Origin: Otatea glauca | Lineage: Eukaryota > Streptophyta > Magnoliopsida > Poales > Poaceae | Assembly (NCBI GenBank): GCA_036346275.1 | Contig: JAYEVK010000155.1 | Span: 1-64,000 of the forward strand | Reading direction: 5' to 3' | DNA: 64,000 bases | In this document: positions 1 to 9,608 of the stretch, one piece after another | How the letters are laid out: each line of letters opens with the position of its first letter | Position numbering within the stretch: position 1 is the stretch's first letter | Notes under the pieces: generated by a model | Seen by the model: the letters and a program-made list of their open reading frames with translations, nothing else | What the model was told of the DNA's origin: nothing | Databases searched by the model: none | Position numbers and translations under genes: made by a program

Positions 1-790
1 CGCCCGTCTCTTCCTCCGTGAGGATGACCATGTCGACGGCGGTGTCCCCAGTGAGGCATCGGGAGCTCCTGCGCCGACCTCCGGCCTGCGTGGCGAGCAC
101 GCCCTCGGCGCCCGGCACCCACGATCGCGCCGACCGATCGGCGCCTCTGGGAACCTCTTGCGGGCTGTCCCTTGCGGAACCGCCACGGGGCGCGCCACAG
201 TCACACCCATATAGGCGTTGCACGTCGCTAAAACACTTAAGCGGTTCGGCGGCTTTTACGCAAAAATGTTTGAACAAAAGAAAAAAGTACTTGCTTGGCG
301 GCGGTGTGCGGCGGTGCGCCTCTTCGCGGTCCCCTCCGAGGGGCGGTTACGCGGCCGCTTCCTGCAGTGCCTCCCGAAGCGCGGCGATGATGGCGACGCG
401 CGGTCACCCTCGCCCGAGGCCCTCGGCGCGGGCTCTGTGGTGTCGCCCTCCGTAGTCCACGCCGGACCATCGCGGTCAGCGGATCGAGAGGGAACCCACG
501 GTATGCATGACCGGGGTGCTTCGCTGCTTGCCGGTGGAGAGTCGCACCACAGCGATGGCCTCGAGGCACATCCTCACGCAGCGCGGCCCTCGCGTAGCGC
601 TCCTTCTTCTTCTTCTTCCTCCTCTCCTCCTTCCGCTTCTTGCGGGAGGAGTTGAAGCTCAACGACCTTCGCTCGGGCTGCCGCCCTCGCCTCCTTATCT
701 CCCGGGAGGCGGCGCGGAGGACATGCCAAGAGCCCCTAGAAGATAAAAAAAACAGTCGGACCGAGCGTTAAAAGCAAAGAAAAGAGGCGA
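1..790 (-). other. GC-rich 3' internal region of the Tat element, possible C-terminal part of its antisense ORF
   Basis: This is GC-rich sequence with open frames on both strands. The minus frame at 237-662 begins with a lysine/arginine-rich run and has no domain I recognise. It lies directly downstream, on the minus strand, of the antisense gypsy-type domain relic, so it may be the decayed C-terminal part of the same ORF. The pyrimidine run TTCTTCTTCTTCTTCC near 604-620 is low complexity. No intact gene is supported. Confidence 0.3.
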
Positions 791-819
791 GAAGAAGTCA
801 GGCTGACCTACAGATTTGG

Positions 820-1640
820 AGGGTGGGCCCGAGAATGGCTCGGGTGGCCGCCCGCCTCCGTCGCGCTTCCTCCCATGGCGGCGGCCACGGGCCGACCTCC
901 GTCGCTGCCAGCTCGGGCTCCGCCATCCTCACCGGTCGGATGCCCCCCGTCTTGGAGCAGGCGCGGGTGCGTGCGCAGAGGTTGCAGCGCATCCTCATGA
1001 AGGCACGCATGACCACATCCTGGTGAGCCCTTGCCTCCTTAGGGCCACGACACGCTCTCGATCGGGGCCACCTTATTCTTTCTCGCTTCCACGGCGCCCG
1101 ATTCCACTCTCCACCGCCACTTGAAGTTTGCGGTGAAGGCGAAGTCTTTGTCTCCAACGTTACGAGCATAGAACCACTCGAGGCGCTACCCTTGTTAGAC
1201 GCAGCGGCTTGACCTCGAGATACTCCGTGCTCGGCGGACCGAAGAGCAGAGGCGAGGCCACCAATGGGCGCGCTGGCGCTCGTCGGCTTGTCCTTCGAGC
1301 CTCGCTTGGAAGAAATGCCTCCTGGCGCCAAATGCGGCTCGATTCCCGGAAAGCCTCGCGGGTGATGTGATGAATATGGCGATGTGGAGGACCCGTTGGG
1401 AGTTAAGATGGTGCGCCTCCGCCTTGTAGTGGAAGAGCAGCCCCGGACGAGCGGGTGCGCGGCAAGCGGCAGCGCTCAAAGAAAGAGGCAAGCACCACGA
1501 CCTCGTCGTCCCGGCGAGGCAGCCTCTCCGTCGGCACCCTCCAGCGGAGAGATCTTGCGAGGAGGAAGCCCTTCTTCACCAAGCCGGCCTTGGCTGGCAC
1601 AGGCGAAACACTCCGGCCATGACATCCTTGCGGAAGCGGA
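820..1640 (-). pseudogene. antisense ORF relic with 'putative gypsy type transposon' domain (PF04195-like)
   Basis: Read on the minus strand from about 1640 to 820, pieces in different frames resemble the plant 'putative gypsy type transposon' domain: an opening piece near 1500-1450, then LFHYKAEAHHLNSQRVLHIA near 1440-1380, then a piece ending FFQARLEGQ near 1310-1290, then LEWFYARNVG near 1180-1150 and an FKWRWRVESG stretch near 1120-1090. The order matches the family, but at least two frameshifts and in-frame stops break it. Such ORFs are known in the 3' region of Tat elements, opposite in sense to gag-pol, and their function is unknown. The start codon cannot be fixed. The domain name comes from memory of the family; a profile search would settle it. 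Confidence 0.6.
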
Positions 1641-1664
1641 AGCGAGGAGAAGAGAAGGCTAAGT

Positions 1665-2500
1665 TTTCTTTTCCTTGGCTCTTTGTTGTTCCTTTTGTCT
1701 TAGGGACGGAGGCGAGAAAGCAAGCAAGCGTAACTACTCAAAGCGCCCCAACAGCGTATATGTAGAAAACGGCGGCGCCGACCGAGCAGCACCCCCTCGG
1801 CGAGCGTCGTGTCCCTCACGCCCGGCTGGTAACTCTCGGTTTCCAATTCCACTCAACATTTAATCGACAAAGCAGCAGAATATAAAGACGCCGCCCAGGC
1901 GGTCGTCCTGTAACCTCTCGGTCTCCACCTTGAGGCGGGGCGGTTGCTCTTGGCGCGTCTTGAGAGGCCCACTAGGCAGCTGCGGCCGAAATAGCAAAAG
2001 CTCGTGGCTTGCTTGCCGGGGCCCAGCTAAAAGCTGTGGAGTTCAAAGGCCTACCCACCGGATGGGCATAAGGGCGCCGGCGAAACTTGGCGAGGGGTAA
2101 GTATGTGGTGAGCCCACGGTGGGGCCTCGGTTAGGTCGGTGACGACCCAATCACCTCTACTCGCGTCAGAGACCATACTTCACACTCTCGGGAGCTCATC
2201 GATGGCGGCGACCAGGTACATGCCACTGGGTGGTGGACGACCCGGGCCTCTGAGATTGAGTAGAAAGGTTTCTTATGGGTTGCCCCACAGCGGGAGCGGG
2301 ACACCCTACTGCAGGGCCGTCAGCTCGGAAGGGTCCCCCTTGGCGAGGACCTCCGGGACCCACTCGACTACTGTTATAAGCTCCACGAGCACGGCGTTCA
2401 AACCAACGCGGAGTAAGCGCGTCGCTCACCCCTCCGGGTCCCACACTGCGGATGGGGTATACATGTAGGATAGGCGGCCACTCCTCTCGCGACTACCCTG
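1665..2500. other. non-coding spacer between antisense ORF relic and tandem arrays
   Basis: GC-rich internal sequence of the Tat element with short overlapping frames on both strands. I recognise no domain, RNA gene or terminal structure here. Confidence 0.4.
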
Positions 2501-2539
2501 CGCGGGCGAGGACTCGGGATGGATGCCCCGTCCGGACTC

Positions 2540-2735
2540 TGACGTAAAAGCGAGCCTCACGTCCGGCTACGGCGTAAAGCGAGCCTACGTCGGCTACGAC
2601 GTAAAATGAGCCCGCGTCGGCTACGGCGTAAAGCGAGCCTACGTCCGGCCACGGCGTAAAGCAGGCCCGCGTCCGGCTACGACGGCGAACCTACGTCGGC
2701 TACGGCGTAAAGCGAGCCTCGTCCGACTACGGCGT
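2540..2735 (+). repeat. tandem array of ~28-30 bp units
   Basis: Consecutive copies of a unit with core GGCTACGGCGTAAAGCGAGC, separated by CTACGTC or CCGCGTC variants, about seven in all. The units vary by small substitutions and indels. The array runs into the longer-period array that follows, and the GCGTTAAGCGAGC piece at its right edge is reused as a block in that array. Confidence 0.8.
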
Positions 2736-3500
2736 TAAGCGAGCACTCGGACACGAACCACGCGGGGGCATCGCGGTCGTCCTGTCGACCAAGGCACGGC
2801 ACTCGGACACACGAACCCGCGCGGGGGCATCGGCGGTTGTCCCTGCCGAGCCAAGGCACGCACTCGGACACCCGAACCTCGCGCGAGGCATCGCGATGCG
2901 TCCTGCCGACCAAGGCACGGCACTTTCGGACACCGAACCCTCGCGAGAGGCATCGCGGTCATCCTGCCGACCAAGGCCGGCACTCGGACACGAACCCAGC
3001 GCGGGGCATGCAGCGGTCGCGTCCGCCGACCATGGCACAACACTCGGACACGAACCTCGCGCGAGAGGCATCGCGGTCATCCACGCCGAGCAAGGCACAG
3101 TCGAGCTACGACGTTAAGCGAGCACTCGAACACCGAACCTCGCGCGAGGAGGAATCGCGGTGCGTCCCCGCCGACCAAGAGTGCGGTCTAGCTACGACGT
3201 TAAGCGAGCACTCGGACACCCAAACCTCGCGCAGAGGCATCGCGGTCGTCCCTGCCGACTAAGGCACGGTCCAGCTACGACGTTAAACGAGCACTCGGGC
3301 ACCCGAACCTCGCGCAGAGGCATCGCGGTCGTCCCTACATCGCGGTCGTCCCTGCCGACCAAGGCACGGTCTAGCTATGACGTTAAACGAGCACTCGGAC
3401 ACCCGAACCTCGCGCAGAGGCATCGCGGTCGTCCCTATATCGCGGTCATCCCTACCGACCAAGGCACGGTCCAGCTGCGACGTTAAAACGAGCAACTCGG
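2736..3500 (+). repeat. tandem array with two unit lengths (~60 bp, then ~85-100 bp)
   Basis: The marker GCACTCGGACAC or a close variant recurs near 2743, 2799, 2859, 2920, 2979, 3040, 3123, 3208, 3292, 3390 and 3494. Spacing is about 60 bp for the first six copies and 83-104 bp afterwards. The longer units gain a block containing AGCTACGACGTTAAGCGAGC, and the last two also carry an extra ATCGCGGTCGTCCCT-type duplication. Every unit keeps CATCGCGGTCGTCC and CCGACCAAGGCAC. Arrays at this place are typical of Tat 3' untranslated regions. Confidence 0.85.
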
Positions 3501-4100
3501 ACAACTCAGTCGAAGCAAAGCAAACTCATCACGAAGACATTCATAAAGAAAAAGGAGATTTCATTATAGGCCAACAGGCTCAAACTTTACACAACTTTAC
3601 AATATAGTACCCAACAGACACAAGAATAGCTACGCTACACTACGGCAGGACTTTATTCGCGCCAAGACCTCTTAAACATCCGTGCGGCATCGGTGGCACC
3701 GACGGCATGCTGGTAGGCCCTTGCCTGGTCGACGGGACAGCCGCCACAGACGTGGAACCATACGCCGACGCGCCTCCTGCCGTTTAGCGACATCGACACA
3801 ACCGCACTGACTACAGTCGGCGCCCTCGCACCATCACCTCTAGAAGGGCCCCCCTTGCTACCTCAAGCCTCGGGCGACCTCGAGCAGCGCATCGACAACA
3901 GCAGCATCACGGGCTGCAGGTTCTTCCTCCCGGAGTTCGCCATCGCCGGTCGTACTTTGGCCCAAAGCTTCACCAAAGGATCTTCTTCTTCTCCGCGACA
4001 TCATCACCAAAGTGAAGACTAGAAGGTGCCCAAGCCATTTCAAGGAGCAAAAGAAAAGATCCTCGTCTAAAAGTCTATCACTCAAGCAGCGCAGAAGGCC
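3501..4100. other. Tat internal region downstream (minus sense) of an antisense TATA box
   Basis: Reading minus from the TATA at 4101-4110, the first ATG is at 4038-4036 and opens a frame of about 20 codons. A longer overlapping frame without that ATG ends near 3858. This could be the 5' exon or leader of the antisense gene whose domain lies at 820-1640, which would place the tandem arrays in an intron. That link is only an inference. Confidence 0.3.
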
Positions 4101-4110
4101 CTTATATACC
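4101..4110 (-). promoter_or_regulatory. candidate TATA box for antisense transcription
   Basis: On the minus strand the sequence reads GGTATATAAGGGCC, a good plant TATA box, about 300 bp inside the 3' LTR and pointing away from it towards the antisense ORF relic. No start-site data are available. Confidence 0.4.
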
Positions 4111-4402
4111 CGGACGGAGGAGATTAAACGTCTCTGAATAAACGCATAGCGTCGGAAAGCGGCGCCTTCACCGTAACCCGGCGATCCGTAAGACGAGCGA
4201 TAGGCGCGCTGCCGCCGTCGTGGCGGCGTAACAACGAGGTGATTCAAAGCCCCAGCGGTTCGAATGCCCTGTGCAAAATTCCGTGGCAGCCGTCGGATGC
4301 GTTGGGGTACACTGGCAATCGTTTGACCTAATCGGTCGGACCGACCACTCGGGACGAGTCACTATTCTCATCAGCTCAACCCCAACCGAATGCGAAATCG
4401 CC

Positions 4403-4414
4403 GGGGTTGGGGGC
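4403..4414 (+). other. polypurine tract of the Tat element
   Basis: GGGGTTGGGGGC lies directly before the LTR start, as expected for plus-strand priming. It is interrupted by TT, which is common in Tat elements. Confidence 0.6.
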
Positions 4415-5309
4415 TCTCGACGAATACTTATAACAGGGGTACCTAACGCCCGGCGACGAGCCGGCGGCCTCAAGAACAGCTCAAGCCCAACAGGCGCCTC
4501 ACCACTCACCGATCGAAACACTCGCAAGGCCACACGAGACATCCTTCCCGACCGATCGAGGGAAGTGTCTCGACAAGCGGGGCCCTCACCCCGCCACGAG
4601 AGGGACCCCGGCCCGACCAAGTAGGGCTCCGACCCTTTGGCGGGGCCGGATTCCCGACTCACGATCAAACCGAGGCAACCCCGCCATGGGCAGCGTGTCA
4701 AAGCCTCTACCGGCCAATGACCACGCACCCCTACGAACGGGTCAATCGGGCGACTATACAAGGGCTGGTGGCTCCTTCCAAGAAGGTTTAATGGTGACCA
4801 AGTCATGCTCCGATCCCATCACCGGTCACATACAAAGACGAAGGCACGCTCTCCCGAGGCAACACCCACGTCGTGGCGCAGCAACGCGTCAACACTCGTA
4901 AGGTTCGCAGAGGGCGGTACACCGCTTCTGGGAAATACCTAACCATACTCGACCAACTAGGCTACCGGACCCGGCATGGGCGAGACGGGTGATGATCGGT
5001 CCAGTGAGCGAAGGACGAAGCTCTTAGTGTAGGTCATCTCGCCCTCTCCCACTTCGATGTAACTCGCCTTCCTTTCGTATAAAAGGAGGGAACCCCGTAG
5101 GAGAGGCGATCGAACCCATCTCGCTAAGCCATTAGCACTCTCGCTTGTAAACTTTGTGCAGTCATCTGTACTAAAGAGAATACAACGCCACCACACGAAT
5201 CGAGTAGGACTTTCACCGAGCCGATTATACATCTTGGACTTTCGAGTCTAACCATTCAGGAGTGGAACGCGCGGCCCCTTAGACTTACAAATTTACCAGT
5301 ATACTTGCA
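4415..5309 (+). repeat. 3' LTR of the Tat-lineage gypsy element
   Basis: It begins TCTCGACGAATACTTATAAC (the expected TG has become TC), like the TGTCGACGAATAC start of grass Tat LTRs, and ends ACTTGCA at 5309, about 895 bp. A TATA box, TATAAAAG, is at 5078-5085, followed by an A-rich leader and a GAATCGAGTAGG motif typical of the R/U5 part of grass gypsy LTRs. No second copy is in the window, so the ends are placed from motif and from the switch to CACTA coding at 5310. Confidence 0.75.
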
Positions 5310-6239
5310 GGATCAAATCGGTCCAATGCCTGCCATGCCTCGCCATCAGACGGATGCACCATCATATCCGGTCTTGGTCCTCACGTTTACCTTCTTTGTG
5401 CCACCGCATATGTTTCATTGCTTTTGACATGTACAAATCGTTTAAGCCTATCCGTGATCGGCATGCAGGAAAGCGTTTAGTGGCGACCTTTATAGTGGTG
5501 ATACCCTTCCTCATCTACCACCTCAACGAACCGCACTTACCGCAATGCATACAATGGGTATCGTTGTCATGATCCTTCCGCAAAGACATGCAATTATTCT
5601 CGCACACATCAATCTTACCGTAATTCATCCGAGGCCGCCATCAACTTTTTCGATTGGTACAAATCCTTTGGCATCTTGTGGTTAAGCGGAAGGACATCAT
5701 TCATTAGTTCAAACAAAGCGTTGAAGCATTTGTTGAAAAGTTGAACTCGACTTCATCGACATAAGGCGTGTAACGCTGCGGGAGCGGTCACATTGGTCAA
5801 GTCATGCAGCTTCTCGTCCGAGGCGTCAAGTAGCCTATAGAATTCCTTAACCTCCTCCGGCTGTGACCCCTCCCCGGAGTTAAATTCAGTCCCCCTGCCA
5901 AGATCATCCAGCATGTCTTCCATCCGGTCGTGATCCTCCACATGGTCCAGCATCTCTTCCATCCGGTCGTGATCCTCCACATGGTCCGTCATCTCTTCTA
6001 TCTCAATGGCCTGCCCTGCGGACTCTCCATGATGGTGCCACACCAAATAGTTAGGCATGAACCCGTTTTTGCAAATGTGATACTGCACTATATCCTTGCT
6101 GTAGTAGCTGTTATTCTCGCAGAGGGTACACGGGCAATACACATATTCAGCTCCCAGCGAATGCTTGCTTCAAGAAAGCATCCGTGATGCGCCCCCATTC
6201 CCTTGAGTGCCCCCCATCACTCCTCCATCCGTCATACAT
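5310..6239 (-). pseudogene. CACTA transposase (TNP2 type), N-terminal part, frameshifted
   Basis: The ATG at 6239-6237 begins MYDGWRSDGGHSREWG, the typical start of the transposase-associated domain. After a frameshift comes YCPCTLCENN near 6140-6110, with its paired cysteines, and GFMPNYLVWHHHGE near 6060-6020. An acidic segment with a repeated DHVEDHDRMEEM motif follows. Further on are a stretch ending PKDLYQSKKLM, a CENNCMSLRKDHDNDTHCMH stretch near 5610-5560, RWHKEGKR near 5400, and HPSDGEAWQALDRFDP ending at the Tat LTR. These blocks occur in this order in plant En/Spm TNP2 transposases. At least three frameshifts and the Tat insertion make it non-functional. The catalytic core would lie beyond the insertion. 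Confidence 0.85.
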
Positions 6240-6759
6240 CGCCCTTCGATTGTCACCCATTATCAAAGCTAAACAAATGAAACAATGCCAACGTACGACC
6301 GTGGCTTAGGTGACAATGACAACCCTATTAGGAAAGATTTGTCCTAAACCCACCCAAGAATGGAGGCTAGATGCACTGCGACACAGTGCTACGAATCTGA
6401 ACGAAATTTGGCAAGATAACCCATTTGTTCTCCAAACGCACGCCCGATCTGGTGCGTCCGAGAACAACAGGTTATGTGGCCGAAATCACGTTCGATCGCT
6501 CACACGTCACGAGTCCTATGCAACAACCAACATTCTCGGGCCAATTCAAAATACGACAATTCCGAACGCGCACCTCACAAGCAAATGATGAGATCGCTTC
6601 CGAACGGGTAACGCCTATGCTCTCAATCGTTCGACACAAACCCTAAACTCTAACGTTATATACAACGGCAGCGAAAATAAAAATATATATATCATATGGA
6701 GCGAATATAAAATGAGATGAAATAACTTTAAACGAATATAAAAGAGATTTAAACATACC
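6240..6759 (-). other. CACTA 5' non-coding region between transposase start and GC-rich leader
   Basis: Moderately AT-rich, with (AT)n near 6690. No domain is visible. It probably holds the 5' untranslated region or an intron of the transposase transcript running in the minus direction. Confidence 0.4.
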
Positions 6760-7620
6760 TTCTCAAACGCCGGTGGCGTCGCGGAGAGATCCGGGAGCGC
6801 GGCGGCGCCAGCGGCGGCGGCGCCACCGTGGGCGCCGGCGATGGAGCGATGGCGCTGGCGCGAAGGGCGACACAGCGGCGGGTAGGCGCCGCCCGGGCGG
6901 GCGGCGTGGCGTCTCGGGCATCGAGCGGGCGGTGGTACGCAGGCGGCGACGGGCGGGCGCAGCTGCTGCCGGGTGGTCCGCCGGTGGCGTCGCGGCGGGT
7001 GGTGGCCGGGCGGCCGGCCAGCGGCGTCGGCGGGCGGCAAAGGCGGCGGCGGCCGGGCGGCCGCGGGGCGGAGGGCGGCCGCCCAGCGAGCAGCAGCGGT
7101 GGTGGCGGCGGTCGGCGGCACCGCTAAGGCGGCGCCGGCCGGGCGCGGCAGGCGGCGCAGGCGGCTGCGGCGGCGGCGTCACGCGGCGCGAGCGTTGGCC
7201 GGGGCGGCGGCGGCCGGCGAGGCGCGGCGGCGGCGGCGTGGCGGCGGTCGGCGGCGTCGCAGCGGCGGGCGGCCGGGCCGCGGTGAGCGCGCGGAGGGCG
7301 TGCGGCCGGGCGGCGGGCGGCGGCGAGTGGCGACGGAGGGTCGGTCGTGGCCGACCAGCAGGGCGGCGCGGGCGGGCGGGGGCGGCAGGCGGCCGATCGG
7401 CAAAGCGGTCTCGCGGTCGAGCGGCAGCTCGCTGACGGAGGGCGGCCAGGGGTGGCTCGCGGCCGAGTGGAGCCGCGCGCAGGGGCGGGCGGCGCGCAGC
7501 GCGGCGAGGCGCGGCGACGGCGACGGGGACAGCGGCCGGCGCGAGCCGTGGCGGTGGAAGCGCGGGCGGCGATGGCGCGCGCGCGGCGGGCGTGGAGGCG
7601 AAGGCGCGTCGCCGGGCCGT
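6760..7620 (-). promoter_or_regulatory. extremely GC-rich, CpG-rich leader of the CACTA element
   Basis: About 860 bp of almost pure G+C, dominated by GGCGGCGGC and CGGGCGG runs with scattered CpG, and with sharp borders to AT-rich DNA on both sides. Long open frames on both strands are by-products of this composition and look like no protein. In the maize Spm element a GC-rich untranslated first exon (the downstream control region) sits in the same place, next to the subterminal repeats. I infer an equivalent role, without evidence of methylation or transcription. Confidence 0.55.
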
Positions 7621-7629
7621 AGGGTTTTG

Positions 7630-7926
7630 CCCGGATAAATTGGTGGGTAAGGTGGGCCACGAATTTAAAACTTAAATTGTGGGTAATGGTGGCCACAATT
7701 TAAATTTTTAAATTAAGTGGGTAATTTTGGCACACCAATTTAAATATTTAAATTGTGGGTTATACGCCCAATTTAAATGATTAAATCGTGGGTTTCATTT
7801 TGCCTACAATTTAATTATAAACATGGGTTTTATACAAACCGACGAATTTAAATAAATAAATTCGTGGGTTTTTTTTGAGCCCACGAATTTAAAAAACCCA
7901 CGAATTTTTCTCTGTTTCTTGTAGTG
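7630..7926 (-). repeat. CACTA subterminal repeats and terminal inverted repeat
   Basis: The motif CCACGAATTTA or CCACAATTTAAAT recurs in both orientations (for example near 7652, 7694, 7825, 7880, 7897) with GTGGGTAA/GTGGGTTT linkers. The outer end on the minus strand is CACTACAAGAAACAGAG at 7926-7910. Subterminal arrays of this kind bind the TnpA-type protein in well-studied CACTA elements. Confidence 0.8.
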
Positions 7927-8230
7927 AAATTCTGCTTTTGCTTTTCTGAAAGTGACTTTTGAGATTTGAATTGATGTCCTTTCTAAAAGCAAGAGTTTGA
8001 ATTGATTCCTCTTTATCTTGGACACTAGACAACCAGTATTGTGACTCAAAAATCCCCACATATTTTATGGTACTTATCCATGCAAGCTTGGGGTACACAT
8101 AGTTGTCTAGTTTTTCAGGTTTTTCACGATTTCGTTTGAGCGATCTTGTCGAGGTTTTTGTTGGAGTATTTTGGGGAAAATTTTATTTGCGACCATTCAC
8201 CTCCCCTCTGTTCGCCATCTCGGTCCTTCA
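7927..8230 (+). repeat. 3' end remnant of a SIRE-like copia LTR
   Basis: The last ~75 bp, from GGGGAAAATTTTATTTGCG to the terminal CGGTCCTTCA at 8230, match the end of the other SIRE-like LTRs here (46990-47040; reverse of 22833-22900). No primer binding site follows, so it is a solo or truncated LTR whose 5' part was displaced by the CACTA insertion and should lie left of the window. Confidence 0.55.
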
Positions 8231-8973
8231 CACCCTTGAACGGGAGACGTAGGTTACACAACCTAAACTCTAACATTATGTTGAGATAAAAAATAAAAGT
8301 AATATGCCAAAAATAAATTCATGTCTAAAAATAACACAACATGTTCATTCTTTCATCTATTTTAATTGACATATATCATAAACTGGTGGGCAAAGTTGTT
8401 TGTTACTAGACCATAAGTGCTTAGTACATAGGATCAAGATATGCCTTCAGCAGACTGCAGCATACACACAACACATGGAGCATTAGACATCAACTGTTGG
8501 ACTAGTTAAGTATTCAATATCTAGGAAAAATTAGCTAGCAATTAGCATATGCATGAGCAAACTGAATTGACGAATTCAAAATAAATGTTTCAATCTGTCT
8601 TTGTTCTAAGAGTTGCCTTTGCTATCATTTCAATTTCTTTTTATTGATTTGTTGTTGTATCCTTCTCCTACTATTCTAGCATTCTGGTAGTACACTAATC
8701 AGGTAAAAGGTTGTAGCTTGCAAAATAACTTTACTGAAGACTGGTAAGGGGGGTATAGCACTTGAATTATATGGAGAAAATGTATCAAACCAGTTACATC
8801 AAGCTTTTAGAGGACGCTAATGTGAGTGAAGTCACATTATATTATTGATTGAAATGATGCAACAGAATCAATGACAGCAATCCATGCATGAAAACAATGT
8901 ACACAAAACACAAATCAGTGAGGTCAGCATAACAAAAAGAATAATCAAAATTGAAAATAGTGAACAATGTAAT
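8231..8973. other. AT-rich DNA, no feature recognised
   Basis: About 740 bp without a usable open frame, terminal repeat or RNA-like fold. It may be old unique intergenic DNA or a degraded repeat. Confidence 0.4.
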
Positions 8974-9608
8974 TGAAAGGCCATGTGGAGGTCTATTCTC
9001 GATGGTGATGAGTTATTGATGGTATTTAAGCATGAGGTGCTTAGGTTTGAGTTTGATTTGAGAAGCTATTATGAATTTGGAGCTATTTGAGCTTGGCCAG
9101 AATTTACAGTGCTACTGGCCTTGGGGGTGGTAGCACCAGACCGACGGTGCTACTGGCCCTAGGAGTGGTGTGTTTTTTTTCCAGAGGACATCATCATAGG
9201 ATTTTCTAATGTGCAGTGCTACCAGCCCCATGTGGCAGTAGCACTGACCTTTATGTGCGAGGATGAACTTAAGTCTTGATTTTGTGATGGTAACTGCATA
9301 TCTTTTTGGACATTGCTATGTGATGGGTTTTTCTTGTCTTTGATGGTCGCAGGACGACGATGCAAGGTCATGGTGAGGCGGAGAACGACTGGGACTATGC
9401 AAGGTGCGCTAGAGGTCTAGATGGTTGAGGATCGCCAGAAGATGATCGAAGACGGAGTTACTACAAACCTAGAAGACAAGGAATGGATGAAATGCTAAAT
9501 TAGAGCTACTTGGATCAAGGAGGGCCATTGTATCACGGTTTTGAGGATAGAGTAGCAGGTCAAGCGAGTGTGCTTTGAAAAGTGTGCAAAACCCCGATAT
9601 GATTGTTA
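8974..9608 (+). repeat. 5' LTR of element D, truncated
   Basis: It matches the first ~600 bp of the LTR at 10979, including the palindromic GTGCTACTGG/GGTAGCAC units at 9100-9250. The part with the TATA box and the 3' end is missing. Confidence 0.75.

Larger units (their letters stand above)
1..5309 (+). mobile_element. 3' part of a Tat-lineage Ty3/gypsy retrotransposon
   Basis: The stretch ends in a plus-strand LTR (4415-5309) preceded by a purine tract (4403-4413). Upstream lie tandem arrays and a minus-strand ORF relic, the usual arrangement between integrase and 3' LTR in Tat elements (Grande, RIRE2, Cinful relatives). Gag-pol would lie left of base 1. At 5310 the sequence changes abruptly to CACTA transposase coding, so the element was inserted in that gene. 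The base after the LTR begins GGATC, which should be the target duplication, but the other copy is outside the window. The lineage is inferred from LTR start, tract and layout, since no reverse transcriptase is visible. Confidence 0.75.
5310..7926 (-). mobile_element. CACTA (En/Spm) transposon, 5' portion, interrupted by the Tat element
   Basis: On the minus strand the element starts at 7926 with CACTACAAGAAACAGAG, a canonical CACTA terminus. Subterminal repeats (7630-7926), a very GC-rich leader (6760-7620) and a TNP2-type transposase N-terminus (6239-5310) follow. The coding stops at the edge of the Tat LTR, so the rest should lie left of the window. The base pairs outside the terminus begin AAA, a possible 3-bp target duplication, but the other end is not visible. 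The right flank (7927-8230) resembles the end of a SIRE-like LTR, so the element probably landed in such an LTR. Confidence 0.85.

Noticed and set aside
798..1331. Host regulatory or signalling gene on the minus strand
   Set aside because: The peptide pieces fit a frameshifted gypsy-type transposon domain, and the place matches the antisense ORF of Tat elements.
2560..3500. CRISPR-like direct repeats
   Set aside because: No constant repeat with unique spacers. The units are adjacent tandem copies, and the context is a plant retrotransposon.
6615..7696. Long open frames of 60-221 codons on both strands in the GC-rich block
   Set aside because: They arise from GC content above that of any coding region here, overlap in several frames, consist mainly of R, A, G and P, and match no protein I know.
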